Shown in pieces: positions 6,801 to 11,433 of a stretch of 11,433 bases of DNA (position 1 is its first letter; each line of letters opens with the position of its first letter). The stretch comes from Actinomycetes bacterium (lineage in GTDB: Bacteria; Actinomycetota; Acidimicrobiia; Acidimicrobiales; RAAP-2). The notes beneath the pieces were generated by a model. That model did no database searches, was not told the DNA's origin, and was given only the letters and a program-made list of their open reading frames with translations. Made by a program: the position numbers and the translations under genes. The DNA lies in assembly GCA_025352305.1 (NCBI GenBank), contig JANXTQ010000199.1:1-11433 (forward strand), read 5' to 3'.

Positions 6801-9469
6801 GCTCAAGTGCGTACGACGCGGCCGGCAACGTCTGTTGGACAGCACCAACGAACTCGACTCTGCCCGTGTGCAGTTCAGTGCCCACCGGTCAAGTGGCCAC
6901 GGTGAACTACTACGACCTCAATGGACACCTCATTGCCGAAGTTGGACCCGGTGGGGCTACATCGGTGTACCCGGGCGCCACGTGCAGTCCGCTTGCGGCG
7001 TTCTCGAGTAGCTACGCCTCGCCGTTCGATACGACGAAACTCTGTTCGTTCACGACGTACTACGTCTTTGATGAATTAGGGCGGCTCGTCACAAAGATCC
7101 TTCCGTCGACGTCAGCAACCGTCTCGGGGTACGTGGGCGCCGGCGCCACAACCAGTTACACCTACGATGCCGATAACAACATCAAGACCGTGGTTAACCC
7201 CGCCGGTGCGACCACGACGAATAACTACGACGCCAGCGACAAGCTGATCAACGCGACGTTCTCGGACATCGCAACCAAAAACTGTGACGCGTCGACGCAC
7301 AACGTTTGCTACACCTATAACGCCGACGGGACGCGGGCGACGATGGTAGATTCCTCGGGCACGACGACCTACACCTATGACAATTTGGGTCGGATCGTAA
7401 GCACAGTCGACGGAAACTCCAAGACGGTGACGGAGAGTTACAACCTCGCGGGCCAAAGAGTCTGTCTCAGCTATCCCGGTTACTCCAGCACGTGCAGCAC
7501 CAGTGGAGCAGGAACCAATAGTCCGCCGTCGGGCGACGTGACCTACAACTACGACGCCCAAGGACGTATCTCGAGTGTTGTCGACTGGAATGGTGACGGC
7601 TTCACCTACGGTTACGACTGCGCTGGCAATGTGGCGTGGCTCAACGAAACACCCAGTTCGGCGGTATCGAGCGTTACTGCGTGTCACGGAGCGATTGGAG
7701 ACACCGGTTCCACCGGCACGCCGTCGATGGCAGCGCCGGGCAGCGGGGTCACCGACATTCAGACGTTATATACGTACTCAACGGGAGCCAATGGCAATCA
7801 GTTGATCTATTCGCAGATGTCCGCGCAATCGACGTCCAGCACGGCCCTACTCAGCTTCGGCAGCTCGTCAGCGAACTTGCTGTACGACGCCAATGGGAAC
7901 TTGACTAGTTCGACTCCGTACAAGGGAACCACCGCGCAAACCGCAGACACTTTCAACTATGACAATCAACAGCGAGTAATTTCTGGTCCCTCGGATGGAG
8001 CCAATACCCCATACGGGTACTCCTACGCCAACGCGCCTGCTCACTCATTTAAGCCGAGCGCCACGGTTGACGGCATGGGCTTTGCGACGTTGACGCCGAA
8101 CGGTGGCACCGTCCTCGGCGTCGAAAACGCGGGCGACGGTTCTCCCTGTTGGAATCAGAGCTCTCCGAGCACCCTTTCCACACAAGGTTGTTCGTCTCCC
8201 AATAGCGGCGGCGGCGGGTATCAGTCATTCGCCTACGACGCGTCGGGCAATCGCGTCTCTACGACGCCCCACGGGATAGGCGCCAATTCCGCGTACTTGT
8301 GGAATCAGGACGCGCACACTCTCACCTGTGCGAACATGAGTGGGACAACTTGCACATCACCGAGTTCGTCAACGACCCAGACGGCGACGTATGTCTACAA
8401 CGCGGATGGACTAAGGATGCAGGCAGCCACGTGGAACGCTTCCACTAGTGCGGTTCAAGTGGCCAATTTCACTTGGGACGTCGGAAGCTCTGCTTTGCTC
8501 AGTGACGGATCGTTCTCCTACCTGTACGGATCGAATCCAAACGTACCGCTCGGTCAAATTGACGCCACCACGGGAGTGGCCTCTGAACTTCTCGCTGACA
8601 CAAACTCGAATATCCGAGCGGTAGTCGAAATCACGTCCACAGCCACGAATAAGTTCGTCATGTCGAACTACACCGATTACAGCGCGTTTGGATCACCACT
8701 GACTGGTAATGGCGGTACAACGAATCCCGGCGGGCTCACTAATGTCGTCAGTTCGGATCCTGACACCGCGACTCGCTTCGGATTCGGTGGTGGGTACTTG
8801 GATTCGACCGGATTCATCTACCTCATAAACCGCTACTACGATGTGGCGAGTCGGCAGTTCATCAGTGTTGACCCTGAAATAGGGAAAACAGGCACTCCTT
8901 ATGCGTATGCGGGCGATAATCCGTTGAATAATGTCGACTACTTAGGATTATGGTGGTGTCTGTCAAAAAATGCGTCGGGTCCGTGCCCACGGGGCTACAC
9001 GCCGTCGCCTCCATGGAACATGAAGTTTCCGCTGCCGAATCCCGGCTCCAAGCATTCTCCGAGTGAAATACAGCGCACACTGGCAGAGAAAGGAATAGAG
9101 GTTTCTCTGGCCACGGCAGATTCAATATTCGAAGCGTTCGCCAAAGTGAACTATCGAATGGCCTCTAACGCACAACACATCAGCGCGGTAACAAGGGCGG
9201 AGGTGAAAGCACTTGCGCTGAACGATGCTAAGGCTGTCGTGGCCTCAAGAATCCTTGGCGGATTCGCGACAGGATTCTTCGAATGGGAGAATTCGCACAA
9301 TCTAGTGAAAACTATTGGCGCCGGTGCAGGAGCAATTATCGGTACCGATGTCGGTGCTGCTTTCGGAGCCGTTGCATGCTCCGAGACAATAGTAGGAATT
9401 GGATTTTGTGCCTGGGCTGCTGGCGCAATTGGAGGTGGACTCGGTGGCTGGCTGGGTAGTAACGCTTAA
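3869..9469 (+). CDS. Giant Rhs/YD-repeat protein with a hydrophobic C-terminal tip
   Basis: The 1866-residue product starts with leftover propeller repeats (residues about 1-120, e.g. VAVSPDGLVVAVADN). An Rhs-type entry domain follows (about 163-212: ANLAYSFSF, then GLLGKGWTNSYGI). A long YD-repeat region (about 570-1365) is rich in blocks such as NYDANANQLSVTDPSGNT, TYDANGNVTNSV and TYTYDNLGRIVSTVDG. Rhs repeats form a closed shell that holds a C-terminal toxin. The core terminus is at about 1636-1695 (GGYLDSTGFIYLINRYYD, ISVDP, YAYAGDNPLNNVDYLGLW). The usual DPxG-type end reads DYLG here. The tip (about 1696-1866) is unrelated to the core. There is no signal peptide of its own and no strong ribosome site before GTG 3869 (only GGG three bases away). 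Export therefore probably depends on joining to the upstream signal-bearing ORF. The role as a contact-dependent or secreted toxin is inference from family and layout. Confidence 0.9.
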   Translation: MVSSPSTTSPIWTSQTAVSIAYSPEDGAAFVGSDARQIFSDNLADGTVTHFHGTTGLITKVAVSPDGLVVAVADNYACSGDANTIQFFNPTVSSWTSVPMNPSTDGPIGIAFAPQSAPQSIALSEMAGGATNPGERAVAQGMNDVVTAGTPSDAPGASAGVDTANLAYSFSFDSMNIPDLGVGLDQSASYDSARVSVAGLLGKGWTNSYGITATQNSTTASPYPCGIVMTQENGSTITFLPSAAGPYSTCPTTGYQAQPWVQATLSFVSSCNGTHSCYKITRQSVENFYIDTTNGELVKEVDRHTNTVTITWGSHGSTCPGVTSSEPCQVTGADGVRTLTFSYPSPSTATCPSTASSCVVVTDPLGRTITYSLNSYGQLTSATLASSASSATYAFSYVSTSSSLMSSWCDPLGYANGCGSANSTTVAWSGSTVSTVTGPTIANATTPSLGSSLSPVASFTRTSFDTATGNGTVQVTNADFNHDSTKPGASLTLDTYANYQLVSSVVGYGAVTLYGATAGYLLATLTPSEVATPMRDSFNSMPEETMDARADTNAGTAGTITNYDPGITLTNYDANANQLSVTDPSGNTKSATYNAFNEVLTSTDSLNNTTTNTYNSVGDLLSTTAPKNNGNSSQPVTSNWYSSTGELCARRDAIERSISGPLSSCVATGNHATVYAYDAAGDLTTTTMPVSSPVSTTQNYYDADGNVCGTLNAVGYALAPLTSCPSTGTAYATVHLALDVYNTPTKVVSSLNTNGTTFATTYTCENTNGDVTVSVNPLGSSPNCATVSPTSAVGANFTYYDANGDVTETVAPFATSGVQGATTITAYDSVANAVLTLSPQGYVVWVGNNSADLSGYETSTVVGATSQVVLTAPTNDATSNCVSSLSPAPGTAVKLCPDATASSYNANGDAVAATSPSGDNTSNLNTTSTKYNPDGSTQSTSAPVNGVSESTANTYDANGNVTNSVTAHSGGSGNDSQSSSAYDAAGNVCWTAPTNSTLPVCSSVPTGQVATVNYYDLNGHLIAEVGPGGATSVYPGATCSPLAAFSSSYASPFDTTKLCSFTTYYVFDELGRLVTKILPSTSATVSGYVGAGATTSYTYDADNNIKTVVNPAGATTTNNYDASDKLINATFSDIATKNCDASTHNVCYTYNADGTRATMVDSSGTTTYTYDNLGRIVSTVDGNSKTVTESYNLAGQRVCLSYPGYSSTCSTSGAGTNSPPSGDVTYNYDAQGRISSVVDWNGDGFTYGYDCAGNVAWLNETPSSAVSSVTACHGAIGDTGSTGTPSMAAPGSGVTDIQTLYTYSTGANGNQLIYSQMSAQSTSSTALLSFGSSSANLLYDANGNLTSSTPYKGTTAQTADTFNYDNQQRVISGPSDGANTPYGYSYANAPAHSFKPSATVDGMGFATLTPNGGTVLGVENAGDGSPCWNQSSPSTLSTQGCSSPNSGGGGYQSFAYDASGNRVSTTPHGIGANSAYLWNQDAHTLTCANMSGTTCTSPSSSTTQTATYVYNADGLRMQAATWNASTSAVQVANFTWDVGSSALLSDGSFSYLYGSNPNVPLGQIDATTGVASELLADTNSNIRAVVEITSTATNKFVMSNYTDYSAFGSPLTGNGGTTNPGGLTNVVSSDPDTATRFGFGGGYLDSTGFIYLINRYYDVASRQFISVDPEIGKTGTPYAYAGDNPLNNVDYLGLWWCLSKNASGPCPRGYTPSPPWNMKFPLPNPGSKHSPSEIQRTLAEKGIEVSLATADSIFEAFAKVNYRMASNAQHISAVTRAEVKALALNDAKAVVASRILGGFATGFFEWENSHNLVKTIGAGAGAIIGTDVGAAFGAVACSETIVGIGFCAWAAGAIGGGLGGWLGSNA
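8954..9469 (+). other. Rhs C-terminal tip: putative membrane-active toxin domain
   Basis: About 171 residues follow the core end motif YLGLW. The first part is Cys/Pro-rich (CLSKNASGPCPRGYTPSPP). The middle is probably helical (about 1730-1795, e.g. SEIQRTLAEKGIEVSLATAD). The end is a pair of Gly/Ala-rich hydrophobic stretches at about 1815-1837 (TIGAGAGAIIGTDVGAAFG) and 1840-1864 (TIVGIGFCAWAAGAIGGG), split only by SE. A closely spaced hydrophobic hairpin at the extreme C-terminus is the layout of pore-forming bacteriocins such as colicins, though no sequence family was recognised. No nuclease, deaminase or ADP-ribosylating motif is visible. GC in hand-counted 60-base blocks here (8941, 9061, 9301) is 33, 31 and 32 of 60, below the core. 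Confidence 0.5.
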
Positions 9470-9496
9470 AACATCGCGAGAAAGACAGTGTAACTA

Positions 9497-9847
9497 GTGG
9501 ATACTTGTCGAATTATCTTGAAAAGACGCCCTAGAGTTAGCGGAGTAGTTAGATCATACAGAGTCTATCTGGATTCCCATTTTATGGGCAAGATGACGAC
9601 GGGACAAACTCTGGAGTTTCCATTATGTCCTGGGCGTCATACGATCTCTTTGCAGGTTGGGGCGTCGCCAGAAGCGAAAAGTGAATTCCTCGAGGTAGTG
9701 CTTCATTCGGGCGATGAATGGTCTATCGATATCATAGGGCTCTCGAAAGTGTGGATTAAATATCTGTTATACGGAAATTATTTTGCCATGGAACGGCCCC
9801 ATGAACCTTGGATTAGGATTAGATCATCCATTCGGAAAATGGGATAA
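9497..9847 (+). CDS. Small beta-rich protein downstream of the toxin tip, function unknown
   Basis: The 116-residue protein begins at GTG 9497, directly after an in-frame stop (TAA 9491-9493), so no longer start is possible. GAGAAAG (9478-9484) is a distant, weak ribosome site. Residues about 20-70 read as short beta strands: YRVYLDSHFMGKMTTGQ, then CPGRHTISLQV, then SEFLEVVLHSGDEW. This pattern (residue-poor turn, then a PGxH strand) resembles small PEGA-like or actinobacterial beta-sandwich proteins, but I cannot name the family. The rest (about 85-116) is aromatic and basic. It lies 27 bases after the Rhs stop and 5 bases before the next gene, so it is probably co-transcribed with both. 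It may be part of the immunity module or an accessory of the toxin. One sampled block (9541-9600) has 26 of 60 G+C, far below the Rhs core. Confidence 0.65.
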   Translation: MDTCRIILKRRPRVSGVVRSYRVYLDSHFMGKMTTGQTLEFPLCPGRHTISLQVGASPEAKSEFLEVVLHSGDEWSIDIIGLSKVWIKYLLYGNYFAMERPHEPWIRIRSSIRKMG

Positions 9848-9852
9848 GCCGA

Positions 9853-10302
9853 GTGCGTCGCCAAGAAGATTCCGATGAAATAAAGATAGGTAATGAGACG
9901 TTTTTTGTTAACTTATTGGGGATTGCTGCCACCTTCGCTATGGGATTCTTAGTTGCTGTGAGTATCTACCAAAATTGGATATTTTTTAATCCACTGATCC
10001 TAACTATTGGATTGTTGGGCGAGATTACAAGTTGGATGGTACTACGAAATCGGAAGAGTGAGATTAGTCGATATTCACTGCGGATTCAAGGAGCAACTCA
10101 AACGCGGTCAATAGATCTATGCGAGATAGTTGAATTTCGTTCAGAGTTATCGAAACACCAGTGCGTTATCGTTTGCAGATTGACAAACGGTGATGTTATT
10201 GTTTTACCGCGAACTTCAGAGTTTTCATGGTACTTTCAGGAGAAGATACCTGCGAAATTTGAGAAATTGGAGTCAGACTTGAATATGCGCCTAAGGCGGT
10301 GA
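9853..10302 (+). CDS. Two-helix membrane protein with PH-like C-terminal domain; candidate immunity protein
   Basis: The 149-residue product has two adjacent membrane helices, about 17-40 (FFVNLLGIAATFAMGFLVAV) and 42-64 (WIFFNPLILTIGLLGEITS), joined by a very short turn. A cytoplasmic-looking region of about 73-147 follows. Its strands (YSLRIQG, RSIDLCEIVEFRSE, CVIVCRLTNGDVIVLP) and final helix (FQEKIPAKFEKLESDL) recall bacterial PH-like domains. The GTG at 9853 is five bases after the previous stop, so translation is probably coupled. Inner-membrane proteins protect against pore-forming colicins, so a membrane protein next to a hydrophobic toxin tip fits an immunity role. That is inference, since no immunity family was recognised. 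Sampled blocks 9901 and 10021 have 25 and 24 of 60 G+C, unlike the core (39 of 60 in block 7321). Confidence 0.7.
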   Translation: MRRQEDSDEIKIGNETFFVNLLGIAATFAMGFLVAVSIYQNWIFFNPLILTIGLLGEITSWMVLRNRKSEISRYSLRIQGATQTRSIDLCEIVEFRSELSKHQCVIVCRLTNGDVIVLPRTSEFSWYFQEKIPAKFEKLESDLNMRLRR

Positions 10303-10311
10303 GGGAATTCT

Positions 10312-10335
10312 GTCCACGTTGGACGTGTTGGTTTT
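10312..10335 (+). terminator. Weak hairpin after the candidate immunity gene
   Basis: GTCCA-CGT-TGGAC (10312-10324) is a perfect 5-bp stem with a 3-nt loop, ten bases after the stop of the membrane-protein gene. The sequence after it is T/G-rich (GTGTTGGTTTT) and not a clean T run. It might end the Rhs/immunity transcript, but the stem is short. Confidence 0.25.
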
Positions 10336-10451
10336 CCCGAGTAATGGTTAGTGTGCGACTGAATCTGACATAGAATAATCTCTTCAGAGGACGAACATCG
10401 CAGAAAAACGCGAGCGTCTTGGAATTCACTGGCCCATAAGTTCCAGATCAG

Positions 10452-10556
10452 TTACTTCTGACCTCGTCGCTGCTCCCTTGCCAGGCTGACGACCACCACC
10501 ATCACACCCGCTCCGAGGAGGGCAATCCGGAGATGGATCCGTGCCGACACGACAAC
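10452..10556 (-). pseudogene. C-terminal fragment of a membrane protein, cut by the IS3-like element
   Basis: Read on the minus strand, 34 codons end at TAA (10454-10452). The peptide runs VVVSARIHLRIALLGAG, then VMVVVVSLAREQRRGQK. That is one hydrophobic helix flanked by basic residues, as in the last helix of a membrane protein. There is no start codon, and the frame loses coding character exactly where the candidate IS end (TGAC at 10557) begins. A stop in the same frame follows within about 20 bases. This looks like the tail of a gene whose front was removed. The fragment is short, so chance is possible. Confidence 0.35.
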
Positions 10557-10611
10557 TGACCTACTCCGCGTTTAGCGGTCCATCGATAGGGCAATTCAGC
10601 CATGATCTACC

Positions 10612-10618
10612 AGGAGGT
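10612..10618 (+). promoter_or_regulatory. Strong ribosome site deciding the OrfA start
   Basis: AGGAGGT lies four bases before ATG 10623. It favours that start (MPLHYPVEFRLDACRR) over the in-frame ATG at 10602, which would add MIYQEVV by reading through the ribosome site itself. Confidence 0.7.
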
Positions 10619-10622
10619 AGTC

Positions 10623-10894
10623 ATGCCGTTGCACTATCCAGTGGAGTTTCGCCTCGACGCGTGCCGACGAATGTTGGCCGGCGAGTGCGTGGCGTCTTTG
10701 GCCGAGGAACTCGGCGTGCATTCGCGCACCCTTTACAAGTGGCGCACTCAGGCGCTGATCGACGAGGGGCGTCGTAGCCTCTCGAATAAGCTCGTCGACG
10801 AATAAAAGAGTTGGAAGCCGAACTCAAATTGGTGAAGGCAGCTAGCGCCCTGTTCGCCGAAGGCGAGGCCCCCCAAAAGGAAATTCCAGGTTGA
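10623..10894 (+). pseudogene. IS3-family transposase OrfA, frameshifted
   Basis: From ATG 10623 the frame gives 60 residues with an N-terminal helix-turn-helix (about 22-41: ECVASLAEELGVHSRTLYKW), the DNA-binding part of IS3 OrfA. It stops at 10803-10805 after NKLVDE. The missing leucine-zipper part continues in another frame: from 10793 the codons read RRRIKELEAELKLVKAASAL and run to TGA 10892-10894. A -1 frame change near 10795-10802 therefore breaks the gene. The canonical IS3 programmed slip lies after the zipper, at the OrfA/OrfB junction, so this internal break is more likely a mutation or a sequence error. A run of six C (10869-10874) marks the OrfA/OrfB junction. Confidence 0.7.
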
Positions 10895-11213
10895 TCGAGG
10901 GCTGAACAACCTGGGCTTCTCCGAGCAAATCAGTTGCGAAGTCGTGGGACTCAGTCGATCCAGATACTACGACATCAAATTTCACAAGCCCAGCGATCGA
11001 GAGATCCGTCATCTATTGCTGGAAGACGCCATTTCCGGCATCCATTCGCGCTCGCACGGAACCTACGGGGTGCTGCGAATCAAGGCGGCCTTAGAAATCG
11101 AACAGGGACTCATCGTCAACACAAAATTGGTGTTGAAACTGATGAGAAAACTGGGCCTCCAGGTCCTCCTCGGACCGCGCCGAGGGCGCAAGAACCTCGT
11201 CAACGCCGCTACA
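10872..11213 (+). pseudogene. IS3-family transposase OrfB, N-terminal part only
   Basis: The frame from PKRKFQVDRG (10872) reads on through SRSRYYDIKF and then an HTH_21-type segment: RHLLLEDAISGIHSRSHGTYG, followed by LVLKLMRKLGLQVLL and PRRGRKNLVNAAT. These are standard landmarks of the first third of actinobacterial IS3 OrfB. After AAT (11213) the frame stays open to a TGA at 11391-11393, but the residues (CRGGLDKMSYILLRR and beyond) no longer resemble a transposase. The expected DLV and WLTDIT-type segments and the DDE domain are absent. This is an OrfB truncated by recombination or another insertion. GTG 10944 is the only plausible internal start, but it has no clear ribosome site. Confidence 0.7.
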
Positions 11214-11278
11214 TGCCGCGGAGGTCTGGATAAAATGTCGTACATTCTCCTGAGGCGACAGCGGATTTGCTCCTCTGA

Positions 11279-11433
11279 GAGCATTGCTCGATACCAGGTT
11301 CGACAAAATGCTCACTTGAATTGCGTGATGGTGCACGTTTCAAGCGGCTCGAACGAGATAACGAAGGATCTCCGGCGCGCCAACGCGACCTGAAGGACGC
11401 GTTGATTTTATTCGCGACCGAGCTCGACGGCCA
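11279..11433 (+). pseudogene. Second IS3-type OrfA, C-terminal fragment with two compensating indels
   Basis: In the frame starting at 11279 the residues LELRDGARFKRLERDNE (about 11315-11365) are followed by LKDALILFATELDG at the window end. This is the coiled-coil end of a different class of IS3 OrfA (pattern RxKRLERENxELRRANxxLKxAxxFFAxELD). The missing middle is found one frame over: from 11367 it reads DLRRANA, then a stop. An extra G at 11366/11367 and a lost base near 11385-11387 would restore one continuous segment, ERDNE-DLRRANA-DLKDAL. It is therefore a decayed copy, unrelated to the OrfA at 10623. It continues beyond the window. Confidence 0.55.

Larger units (their letters stand above)
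10557..11213 (+). mobile_element. IS3-family insertion-sequence remnant, left part only
   Basis: The element holds a frameshifted OrfA and the N-terminal part of OrfB in the order and orientation typical of IS3 elements. The left end is placed at TGAC (10557) because IS3 ends usually begin with TG and because the minus-strand membrane-protein fragment stops there; the terminal repeat itself could not be confirmed. The right part is missing. OrfB similarity ends after KNLVNAAT (11213), before the DDE catalytic domain, so this copy cannot transpose. A different IS3 OrfA fragment follows from about 11279. Confidence 0.65.

Noticed and set aside
10196..10429. 77-codon minus-strand frame across the end of the membrane-protein gene
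   Set aside because: It overlaps a better-supported plus-strand gene and the following spacer, has no ribosome site and shows no domain.

Overview
The window reads as an accessory region of a high-GC Gram-positive bacterium, most likely an actinomycete-type organism, perhaps Acidimicrobiia-like. This rests on moderately high GC in the large genes, GTG starts, a long N-region signal peptide on a Ser/Thr/Ala/Val-rich secreted protein, and IS3-type transposase remnants of actinobacterial style. No rRNA, tRNA or housekeeping gene is present to fix the taxon.

Layout. At 1-118 (minus) lies the first 39 codons of a secreted protein that runs off the window. Positions 119-1253 hold no gene I can defend. 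At 1254-1730 (minus) is a small four-helix membrane protein of unknown role. It has a clear TTGACA-N17-GATATT promoter that faces away from the main locus. The intergenic stretch 1731-1871 carries a TGACA-AGC-TGTCA dyad and three direct copies of GACAAGC.

The centre (1872-10302, plus) is a polymorphic-toxin-like locus. A secreted YVTN-type beta-propeller protein (1872-3875) overlaps by 7 bases a giant Rhs/YD-repeat protein (3869-9469, 1866 aa). The Rhs ORF starts inside propeller sequence and has no signal peptide, so the two ORFs look like one gene split by a -1 frame change near 3838-3850. The Rhs core ends in a recognisable terminal motif and is followed by an unrelated tip of about 171 aa. 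The tip ends in a glycine-rich hydrophobic hairpin, which suggests a membrane-active (possibly pore-forming) toxin. Two closely packed AT-rich genes follow: a small beta-rich protein (9497-9847) and a two-helix membrane protein with a PH-like tail (9853-10302). The membrane protein is a reasonable immunity candidate. Hand-counted GC falls from about 65% in a core sample, to 52-55% in the tip, to 40-43% in the downstream genes, the usual sign of exchanged tip/immunity cassettes.

The right end (10452-11433) is a graveyard of mobile elements. It has a minus-strand membrane-protein fragment that ends exactly where an IS3-like element seems to begin, that element's frameshifted OrfA and truncated OrfB, and then a fragment of a second, different IS3 OrfA with two compensating indels. 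I see no RNA genes and no CRISPR array.
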